Below, in pieces: positions 55,297 to 64,000 of a DNA stretch of 64,000 nucleotides. The DNA is from Equus caballus (lineage: Eukaryota > Chordata > Mammalia > Perissodactyla > Equidae), in contig NC_091693.1 in NCBI RefSeq assembly GCF_041296265.1, forward strand, positions 9,457,001 through 9,521,000, in the 5' to 3' direction. The first letter of the stretch is position 1, and each line of letters opens with the position of its first letter. The position numbers were made by a program, and so were the translations under genes. The notes under the pieces were generated by a model. The model was given only the letters and a program-made list of their open reading frames with translations. It was not told where the DNA came from and ran no database searches.

Positions 55297-58200
55297 CTAG
55301 GAGTCCGGCTTGGAGGACTGCGTGGGTGGCGAGGCCATCGCCGGGAGGGGGACCTGGAGGGAGAAAGACATGGGTGATGTGGGGAGTGTCTGGTGTCTCC
55401 AGGACGCTTCACAGCCGGGGGCAGAGCCTCCCCGAGACTTTTGTTAAGTGGATGAATGAGTGACCCCTGGGGACATTTTTTTTTCCACTCAATCTGAGAG
55501 TCTCTACCTTTGAATAGTGGAATTTATGCCACCGACATTTATTATAGCTCCTGATATATTTGGCTTTATTCTTGCCATCTTATTATTTTCTTTGTTTTTT
55601 TATCCCTAAAATCCTTTTTCTGTTCTACTAGAGGCTACTCCCTCCCCGCCCCCAACATATTGAAAGTTCCGATTTTCTGTCAACATTACAAATTAACCCG
55701 TATCTGTACCCTCCTACCCAAGCAGGTGAGGACTTCCGCACATCACGCTTTCCTGCGCTTCCCCAAAGCTGCCTGGGTTCCCCCAGGCCAATGGCCTGGT
55801 CTCTCCTGTACCAGCCGGGGGCAGGGGGCAGTTCCTCCTCACCAGCTTGGGTTCCCAGGAAGGGTGTGGGGGCTCCGTCTGGGTCCACGCGTGGCGGAGG
55901 CGGCGCCCCGTCTCGGCTTCCAGGGACAGTGTGTAGGAGAGGTGGTCCTCGGAGCCTGCTGGTGAGGTGTGGATGGGAGGGATGTGGGTATGATGGGAAG
56001 GGTCTCAGGACCTTGGGATGGGTCCCCCCCCCCCCAGGACCACTCCGCCTGGGGTCTTACCACAGCTGGCATGGGGAGCTGGTGTGGGTGGGATGGGGGC
56101 TTCTGGGGAGCTCATGTCACCCTTGGCCCCTGGCCTCTTCTTACATTCCACCTTCACTTGGTCTCGGCAGTGTTTGTGGCAACACAGCCCACAGTCTGGA
56201 GGGGAAGGTCAGTGGTTAGTGGCCAGAGGCCCAGTCCATGCCCCTCATTCTCCCAGCCTGCAGGTCCTGGATCCCGCCCCACCCCCAATGCCCCACTCAC
56301 CCTGACAGCGGTAGCCTTGCTTGGTGACACCCCAGAGCTGGGAAGAGAAAGCAGAAGAAGTCACCTAGGTTAGGGGAGTGGGGCTGTGGATGGGAGCGGC
56401 TGTCTGGAAGGGTGGAAACTGGCCAGCTTTAGGAAACCCTCAAGGCTAGAGGGGTTCAAGGAATTCGGGGGTTATCTCAAGTTTGGGGAGTCAGCTAGGA
56501 TATTAGGTAAAACTTGGAATCAATAAAATATAAATGCTATGGGCAAGGATCGTGTCTGTGTTTCCTGCTGTCCCCCACCCGGCCCGGAGCCTAGACCCGA
56601 GCCTGGCACACAGGAGGGGCTCAGGAAATACTGAGCGACTGACAATGCGAACTTGGGAAGTAAGGCAAGGCCCATGAATTAGTCTTGGTCTGCAGATGGC
56701 GAGATCCGTCCACTGTCCCGCGTTTGAGGACACCTTGAATTTGCAAATTATCCAGGGCTTGAATTCTCTGGAGTCTAGAGACTTGGAGAGGTATCCGTCT
56801 GGAGGTAATCTGCTCAGGGGTGTAGATTACCCAGGGTTGCAGACACCGTCCACGGTTTGACAGTTACCCAGGATGGAGATGCTCTGGGATCTGCGCACTA
56901 TCTAGACTTCAGAATGATCCGGCATGTAGGGAATATCCGGCGTTTGGAGTTGCTGTGAAATGTGGGGATCGGGGTGGAGAATCTTCTAGAATTTGGGGAT
57001 TATCTGGGGCTTGGGCACTGTGACAGCTCCGGGGCCGCGCTGGCTTTCTGAGCTGGGGCTATGAGGAGCTGGGGGCACTCGGGGGGAGACGGGCCTGAGG
57101 ATAGTGGCGGGGGTGGGCAGAGCACTCACGAAGCCGCTGCAGCTGTCACAGAAGGTGGGCTTGCGGAAGGTGACCTCGTGGAAGGTGTGCAGGAAGGCCA
57201 GGCCCAGCTTGGAGCAGATGGCGCTGGCCCGCAGCAGGTACCCCGTCAGCTCCTCTCGGCTGAAGGTACCACTCCTGCGACAGAGATGACACCTCAGCAT
57301 GACTGGCCCCTTCCCCCTGGCCCTGCCAACCCCAGTCTCCCCATGTGGGGGACCCAAGAGTCGGAAGCACTCACCCCTGGCACGGGGGCGGGTGAAGCCC
57401 GTGGCAGGCAAAGGGGAAGTTGCCTGAGAGACGCTCGAAGTCCTCCCGGGAGATGGTTCCGCGGCCTTCGGAGTCATAATGCTTGAACACAGACTTCAGA
57501 GGAGCACGGGATGGGGACAGTAAGGACCAGGACCAAGTCCTGCCCCCGTGGCCTGAGCTCCCCTGTGCAGATAGCTTCCTCCCGGCCCCCAGCCGCCAGG
57601 CCACGGTCCCCTCCTTACCTCCACCAGCTGCTCCACATGCCGACCCAGGGTGACTCTGTCAGGCTTGGCAGTCACGCCAGGGGCCCACTCCACCACCAGG
57701 GGCGCTTTGAAGGGGGAGGGTGGCTGGGCAGGGGCAGAGGGGCACGTCAGTCAGTGCCCGGGCTTGGGCTGGAGGACAGAGGCAGGGCGTCAGCGCTTAC
57801 CAGGCTTCTGGGACAGCGGGGCTCCCGGGCATAGGAAAGCTCATAGATCTCATCCTCCGTGTAGAAGAGATCCAGGGAAAGCTGGGGGGTGGGGGGCAGG
57901 GCGTTACACACGCACCCCGGCCCCTGCCTCCTGCCTCCAGCCCGCGCCTGCCTGGACCCCCGCCCTCTTCCCGAAGCCCCTCTTCTCGGGGACCCCTAGG
58001 GTCCTCCCTCCCACTGAGCCCCATTCGCCCTCTATGCCGCTGTCCCCTCGCCCAGAAATGCCATCTTCTCACTGAGGCTTTTTTGGATCCTGTTTAAAAT
58101 CGCAAACCTCTGTCACTTTCCACACCCATTAATGTCCTCCGTGGCTCTTATCCAGACGACCGTATGACTGATGTGCTGTCTCCCCCACTAGGATGTCAGC

Positions 58201-61200
58201 TCCACAAGCACAGCAATGTTTTTTTCTGACGTGCTTGCTACTGTGGACCCCAGGGCCTGAAGCAGCGCCCGGCACCCAGCAGCAGCTCAGCGAAGATCTG
58301 GGCTGATGGCCTTTCAGAATTAGCGGAGTGCAGGGCCTCGGGCACCTGCCATCTTAAGGCGGGGCCTGCTTCACGACAAGCCCCGCACTCAGAAGGGCCC
58401 CCACTTCGTTGAATCCTCTGCTGTCACCGTCCTGACATTCTTTCTTTCTTTCTTTTTTGCTGAGGAAGATTGGCCCTGAGCTACGTCTGCTGCCAATCCT
58501 CCTCTTTTTGCTGAGGAAGACTGGCCCTGAGCTAACATCTGTGCCAGTCTTCCTCTATTTTGTATGCGGGATGCCACCAGAGCATGGCTTGATGAGTGGT
58601 GTGTAGGTCCATGCCCAGGATCCAAACCCTGGGTTGCTGAAGTGGAACATGCAAACTTAACCACTCCGCCAATAGCCAGCCCCATCTTGACATTCTTAAG
58701 AATGTTGAAGAAAGAGCCCCACATTTTCACGTTGCACTTGGCCTTGCACATTTTGTAGCTGGTCCTGTCTTAGAAGCTGAAAATCAGTCTTAGACGACAG
58801 GGCCTTCCGAACGCCAGTCTCTCTCAATTTATGGCTCCTTAGAATACAAGTATATGTATCAATAATATCTATAAAATAAAATATACCCAGAACCCACACT
58901 CCCAGCCTAGGACAGCGTGATGGGTAACATATGTTAACACACACGTTGTGAAGCTGGCCTGGGTTCAAATCCCGGTTTTACTGCCGTGGGACAGTGGGCA
59001 AGCGACTTTGCTTCATGGGCCTCAGTTTCCCAATCTGTAGAATGGGCACGGTAAAGGTAGCGAGGGGGGAATGAAGTGCTCTGCAGAGCATGTGACACGG
59101 TGCCCAGCACATAGTAAGTGATCAATAACGGTTATTAGCTTTCCGCTTAGGTTCCTGGATATATCAAAGCTGGGCAGCTCAGACTAGTGACATCAGAAGC
59201 TCAGAGGCTCGGAGCCCAGTAGTGTGAAAGCCCAAAGCAGTCGTGGAGTCCGCATCAAGGGCTCCTTGAGTCACTGGGGAAAAAACGCATCACTTACAGC
59301 GAGCTCACTGTGTCCCAGACACTATTTTAAATACTTTATATGAATTATATTACTGATTCATCTTCTCAGCCACTCTCTGAAGTGGATTCTATTATTATTC
59401 CCACTTTGCAGGTAAGGAAACTGAGGCTGAGAGGTTAAGTGACTTGCCCAAGGCCACACAGCTGAAAAAAGAACAGACCCAGAAGCTCTGGCTTCAAAGC
59501 CCAAGCGCGTTGTCATGTGCTGGCCCTGCAGACCCTCCGCAGGCAGGCCCCTGGATCTCGGTGCCCTTGGCCCAGCCTCCAGGTGCCTGGCGGGCGGCTC
59601 ACCGTGAGCAGGTGCAGCAGGTCCTCGTTGGCGCTGCAGGGCGGGCGCTGCCTCTGCAGGGCAGCCAGCTCCTGCAGCCGCAGGTAGAGGCTGTTGAGCT
59701 TGGGCAGGTGCAGGCGGCCGTCAGGCAGCCTGTCGGGCTGGGCCTCGTGCAGGGACACGAGGTCCTTGAGGTGCACCCCCAGGAGGGGCAGCCGGAAGCC
59801 GGTGCAGCCGGCCCAGGCGCGCCGGTACCGGGCGTAGTTGTTGTGGGCGGCAAGGAGCTCTGTCAGCTCCAGCAGGGCCTGTGTGCAAGGGATGTGTCAC
59901 TGGGGGCAGTTCTGTTCCCTCAGACCCCCCGAGGGGAGTATCTGAGCGGCCTCCTGTGTGGGCTCTAGACCCCAGGGGCCCAGTGGCATTTTGGATACTT
60001 CCCAAGCCCCTCCATGCCCCATGCTGGCCTCAGCATCTCTCCAAATTGCCTTGCCTCTTGGTCCTCACCAAATCTAATCATGGTGCTGCCCTCACGCCCA
60101 GACCTTCTGTAGCTCCCCACTGCCCTCTGGGTAAAGCCCAGGTACCTTAGTTCAGCCTGCAAGGCTCAACAGGGTCTCCTCCTGGGCATCTCCAGCCTAA
60201 CTTCCTGCCACTTCCCGACCTCGGCCACACACAAGACTCATGAATGACTCACTCTCCCCAGGACATCCTCAACCTTGATCCTCCCAAGGGTGGCCCAAAT
60301 GTTGGTGTCCTTGGGGGCATCATTTCTCGCCCCACCTGGCCTGCAAGTGCCAGCATCTCTCTCATCCGCCTCGTCCAGTCCTGCTCAGGACCAAACACGC
60401 AGAGAGTAGCGAGTGTCAGCACCGTGGGCGGACGGATGAGGAGGGAGGGAGGACAGAGGAGGACAAAGCCTGGGGGTCTGTGGGATCTGAAGGAGCAAGG
60501 TCTGAGGACGATCCCTGGCAGGGATGGAGGGGCTGGGGAAAAGCGTGTTCAGGGTCCAGGGTGACTGACAGTGGGGACTTTGGGGAGGGGAGTGGGGCTC
60601 ACCTTGGTGCTGTCAGGGCTCAGGTGGGCGTGGGAGTCCTTGAGTCTGGAGATGGCGCTGTGACACAGGCCCCCCGTGACCGCCATCAGCGTGTTGAAAT
60701 TGTGCAGCTGGTGCAGCCTCTACGGAGGGCGAGGCAGAGACGGTGGGACTCACAGGGAGGACAGGCACCTCGGGGGTTCGGACGGCAGCGTCCCAGCTGA
60801 GTGGGGGTGTGAGGAGGCGACGAACAGGAATGTGGGCATTGCTCCGGGGGCAGGCAGGTGATAAACCGATGTGAGGTCAGAAAAAGTGGGCGGAGTCAGG
60901 CAACTATGGGGAGTTGGCGAGGCGTGGGGACTCAGACAGGGGTCGGGGTGTCGGGCACCTGAGGGTCAGACTGAGCTGAGGGGAGACAAGGCCCGGGCTC
61001 TGGGCGGGAGTTAGGAGGTGAATGGGCCAGAGTGACAAGAGGGGTCCCACAGACGGGAGACTGGGGTGGGGTCAGCCGGGCCTCAGGGGCCATTGCCTCC
61101 CCTTCCCCCTTTCCACGTTTGAAGGTCGGAGGTCGCTGTGGGGGGAGGGTGGGGCCAGGGAGGAGCGGAAGATGCTCAGACCGAGGCGACCCCAGACGGA

Positions 61201-63491
61201 CGCGGGAACCCCCGGGTCTGAGGGGCCGCACAGGGCACAGGGGAAGCGAGAGGAGAGCAGCCGCCAGAGGAAGGGCGTGGTCTGCGAGGAAATACGCAAG
61301 GCCAAGCCCGGGGTGGGGAAGGAGGGCTTCCCTTTTCTCCAGAAGGGAGGGAAGGTATCTGGAAGGGAGGGGGAAGGGAGGGGCGGGGCGCAGGGGGGCG
61401 GGGCAGGGAGAGACCCGACGGGATGGAGAGAGAGGCAGTCACTGTCCCGAAGGGACGGCTGGGGGCTGGGGACTGGGGTGGAGGGGGACGCAAAGGCGGG
61501 GGCATGAAAGGGACGCTTTCACTGCCCTGGGGATAGAATATTGGGGCGTACGGCTTGGGAGACGGGGCCAGGAGGGACGTCAACAGCCACGTCTAGGACT
61601 GGGGGTGGGACGAAGGGGTTTGACGCGGTGACGTCAAAGCCAGGGACGGAGTGGCGTCACAGTCCCGAGTTAGGACGAGGGGACTGAGGCTCGGGGGCGG
61701 GGCCAGAGTGGGGCGTGGGGCGATGGGGCGGGGCCAGGAGGGTGACGTCACTGCCCGGGATGGACAGAGGGTCCGACGCCTGGGGCGGTGGCGCTCTCAG
61801 CCCGGGGCGGGCCTCACCTGTGCCACGTGGATGAACTTGTCCAGCACCTCCGCGCGCTGTGCCGGCCCGGGGCGGCTCAGCACCATGACCTGCACCCAGC
61901 GGGACACGCTGTTGCTGAGCCCTACGGAGCCCTCCAGGGTCGGGCAGCCCCGCACGGAGCCCTGCAAAACGTAGCCCCGCAGGTCCTGGGGCTGGGGGTG
62001 AGGTGGGCGTCAGCGTGGGCCGTGGCGCTCAGACCCTGCCCTTCACGCGCCCAGCCCCCTCGCCGTCACGACCTCCGATGTCCTAGCCTGGCTGTCACAT
62101 GTCCCTGTCGTCACCACGGCCCTCTCCCATCTGAGGAGCAATGTTTCAGTAAAGCCGGCACTATTCTGAGCCCTTGGTCATATGAACTAATTCAATCGTC
62201 ACATCAACTCTGCGAAGTGAAGACTCTATTATCCCCATTTTAGAGATGAGGCCACTGAGGCACAGAGAGGATAAGTAATTGGTCCAGGGCGTGAGTCAGG
62301 GGGGGACTCCAGTCTGTTGCTCTCAACTGGTGCCTGACTGGTGTCTGCTCAGCAAAGGGAAGGATGGCGAAGAGGGCAGGGAAACAACTTCTATTTCTTC
62401 CGCTCCAGGGGTCAGCATTGCATACCACATCCACTGCACCGTGTGTGTGTGTGTGTGTGTGTGTATACAATCAGGAAATTTTCACATTAAGGAACCAGAT
62501 CGCCATCTTCCCTTGAAATGGTGATGGCAGTAGCTAACACCTCTGTATAGGCTGAAGCATCTGAAATTGCCACTTGGGTAGGTAAAATATGGTAAAATAT
62601 GGCAATTTCAAATGGTTCCGCCAGACAGCATTGACACTGGACGAGGCACTGAGCCTGTGAGGCAGGCACTGTTAAATCCCCCTTTATACAGATAACGGAA
62701 CTGAGGCGCAGTGGATTTCAATGCTCCTCAAGTAAATGAATAATTAATAAAATATTTAGAGTAAGCATTGCAACAAGCACTTTTAATTGGATGTATTAAT
62801 TTAATTCTCCCAACCACCCAATGAAGGGTTATGAGCTCCATTTTACAAATGAGAAAAGAGAACCAGAGAGGTTGACAAACTAGTTCAAAGTTGCACAGGT
62901 AAGAAGGGGCTGATGGATTCGAATCCACGGGCCCTGCGCTCAGCCAGCTTAATTCATTTTCTGGACTTTCGAGCACCAAAGCTGGAGAGCTTGAGATCAT
63001 GCCTGGTGCCCATGCGGGGGTCCTCCCAGTCCTGCGGGGCCCCAGCCAGGCTCCTTCCCACCCCAGCCCTCCCCAGCTGGGGGTGGGGCGTCCTCACCGT
63101 GATAGCCTGGAAGGACCGGAACTCCAGGTAAGTGAGGTGCTGGGCCAGCTCCCCGGTCTCCAGATGGTCAAACAGCAAGGACACTTTGCGCTTTTTGCCC
63201 AGGCCTGGGCTGCTCATGGGGGTTGGGGGGCCAGGGCCGCCGGGGCTCAGGCTGGGGGCAAAGAGAGGACAGGGTATTGACGAGGCTCAGGGTGGGGGTG
63301 GGGGAGTGTGGAGGGAGGTGGCCCCGCGAGGTGGGGAGGGACCGACGGGGCTGACTCACAGGTTGGAGGGGTCTCCCAGGCTCCTCTGGGCCGCGTTGCC
63401 CTCCTGCTCCACCGCAGCCCAGAAGCGGCCTATCACTTCTTCTAACTGGGGCTCCTGGTGCACCGTCTCAGGGTGCTGGGTGAGCCAGTAC
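55297..63491 (-). CDS. RASGRP4: RASGRP4, all but the N-terminal exons: RAS guanyl-releasing protein 4
   Basis: Diacylglycerol-responsive exchange factor that loads Ras with GTP, mainly in mast and myeloid cells. Thirteen minus-strand exons: 63491-63360, 63251-63098, 61991-61818, 60719-60603, 59878-59603, 57881-57801, 57723-57619, 57493-57375, 57274-57130, 56337-56301, 56195-56061, 55955-55843, 55353-55297. They encode 547 residues plus stop. Human has 673 as I recall, so about 125 residues (the start of the REM region) lie right of the window. Domains in order: end of REM; CDC25/RasGEF ([18 protein letters not shown] to about SYAREPRC); EF-hand ([14 protein letters not shown]); C1 zinc finger with exact spacing H-X12-C-X2-C-X13-C-X2-C-X4-H-X2-C-X7-C, split over three exons; short tail ending QSSKPDS. 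The human PPPRQGRGSF junction after the EF-hand reads PPPCQGSGTF here. Confidence 0.95.
56400..57030. repeat. Degenerate tandem array in a RASGRP4 intron
   Basis: Segments of about 30-35 bases recur with forms of TTTGGGGATTATCTGGGGCTTG, seen as GAATTCGGGGGTTATCTCAA (56462), GGGCTTGAATTCTCTGGAGT and TTTGGGGATTATCTGGGGCT (56993). It lies within the intron between C1-domain exons. Confidence 0.45.
58085..58310 (+). mobile_element. L2 3' fragment in a RASGRP4 intron
   Basis: 'actaggatgtcagctccaca' through 'gcacccagcagcagctcagc' matches the L2 3' end. Confidence 0.6.
58443..58685 (-). mobile_element. ERE SINE 8 in a RASGRP4 intron, with doubled tail module
   Basis: A TTTC-rich tract, then two tandem copies of the 'tgctgaggaaga-tggccctgagct' segment, then the tRNA-like head ending AGCCAGCCCC. 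Flanks CCTGACATTCTT and CTTGACATTCTT. Confidence 0.9.
58950..59145 (+). mobile_element. MIR SINE in a RASGRP4 intron
   Basis: 'gcctgggttcaaatcccggt' to 'cacatagtaagtgatcaata' is nearly full length. Confidence 0.8.
59285..59470 (-). mobile_element. MIR SINE, minus orientation
   Basis: 'ctattattattcccactttg' and 'gacttgcccaaggccacaca' are the reversed MIR 3' half and core. Confidence 0.75.
60020..60290 (+). mobile_element. L2-like fragment in a RASGRP4 intron
   Basis: 'tctaatcatggtgctgccct', 'ccccactgccctctgggtaa' and 'ggtctcctcctgggcatctcc' follow L2 order. Confidence 0.5.
61629..61750. promoter_or_regulatory. Pair of perfect CRE palindromes in a RASGRP4 intron
   Basis: TGACGTCA occurs at 61629-61636 and again at 61743-61750. 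Half or near sites flank them (GGACGTCA near 61575 and TGGCGTCA near 61653). GC boxes (GGGGCGGGGCC) lie between them in CpG-rich sequence just 5' (plus-strand left) of the exon at 61818. This is the arrangement of a CREB/ATF-responsive promoter or enhancer, but no transcript start is visible. Confidence 0.5.
62150..62330 (-). mobile_element. MIR fragment, minus orientation
   Basis: 'ctctattatccccattttag' and 'gaggataagtaattggtcca' reversed MIR core. Confidence 0.7.
62441..62464 (+). repeat. (GT)12 microsatellite
   Basis: Uninterrupted GT dinucleotide run in a RASGRP4 intron; likely to vary in length between individuals. Confidence 0.95.
62640..62950 (-). mobile_element. MIR-like fragments, minus orientation
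   Basis: Two reversed cores: 'cctttatacagataacggaa' (62682) and 'ccattttacaaatgagaaaa' (62840), the second running into 'gattcgaatccacgggccct'. Confidence 0.6.
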
Positions 63492-63569
63492 CTGCGTGTG
63501 GTTCAGAGAGAGCGGGATGAGGCTGGGGGTGGGGGTGGGGAGGCTCTCTGAAAGGCACCTCTCGAGCTG

Positions 63570-64000
63570 AGGAATGTCCAGGTGCTGGGCTCAGGGGTCT
63601 GGAAGACCACAGGTCGGCGAGAGAGGCCCCAGGCTGGGGCCATCTCTGGGGTAGGGTTGGGGCCTCTTAACACAGGCTGCGGGATCAATGGGAGATAGAC
63701 TGGGGGGGTCTCTTGGAAGTGGGACTGCTGGGAAGCAGGAGAGTGGGGGGGGGTCTCAGGAACCAAGCTGGGGGCCTCTGGGGGTGAGATCTTGGGGGAA
63801 CAGGCTGAGGGGGTCTTAGAAGCTAGGCTGGGCTATACGGAAGGTGGGAGTTTGGGGGGTCAGAGCTGGAGGTGTCTGGGCACCAGACAGGAGGGGGCCT
63901 ACGGGATTTGGTGAGGGGTCTGTAAGAGGAGAGGCTCTAAGGGGCAGAACTGGGAGGGTCTTAGGAACCAAGCCAGGGTGCCTCAGAAGGGGACCTGGGG
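63570..64000. repeat. Degenerate 'ctggggg-tcttag' array in a RASGRP4 intron
   Basis: Units near 33-40 bases share AGGCTGGGGG, GGGTCTTAGGAACCAAG and similar segments (63625, 63700, 63755, 63800, 63860, 63945). The array reaches the right edge. No RASGRP4 exon was found in this stretch on the minus strand. Confidence 0.45.

Overview
This is a mammalian nuclear window, almost certainly from a horse or close relative. Eight copies of a tRNA-derived SINE of the equine ERE type are present, several with clean target-site duplications. Genes have many short exons with GT..AG introns, and the spaces between them hold MIR, L2, L1, MaLR LTRs and a Tigger transposon. The gene order CATSPERG > PSMD8 > (GGN <) > SPRED3 > FAM98C > (RASGRP4 <) is, from memory, that of human 19q13.2.

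Layout. 0.2-13.1 kb: the 3' part of CATSPERG (22 exons, + strand), the gamma auxiliary subunit of the sperm CatSper channel. 13.3-25.7 kb: a gene-free block of nested repeats (MaLR LTR, Tigger, ERV LTRs, two L1 remnants broken up by EREs). 25.7-32.3 kb: PSMD8 (7 exons, +), the Rpn12 subunit of the 26S proteasome lid, with a CpG-rich promoter. 33.1-36.1 kb: GGN (-), a proline-rich germ-cell protein, convergent with PSMD8. 37.7-45.7 kb: SPRED3 (+), a Ras/MAPK inhibitor, divergent from GGN; its first intron carries a ~1 kb 18-bp minisatellite. 50.4-54.1 kb: FAM98C (8 exons, +). 55.3-63.5 kb: RASGRP4 (-), a Ras exchange factor; 13 exons are visible and the N-terminal exons lie beyond the right edge.

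The genes are neighbours, not an operon or a single pathway. Two are germ-cell genes (CATSPERG, GGN) and two act on Ras signalling in opposite directions (SPRED3 inhibits, RASGRP4 activates), but nothing in the sequence shows co-regulation. I inferred the exons by following reading frame and phase through GT/AG sites and by comparing with the human proteins as I remember them; no alignment was run.

I found no undescribed gene system. The points most worth a second look are non-coding: the SPRED3 intron minisatellite, a pair of perfect CRE palindromes in a CpG-rich RASGRP4 intron, GC-box-bearing decayed minisatellites spread through introns and promoters, and the start-site architecture of PSMD8 and GGN.
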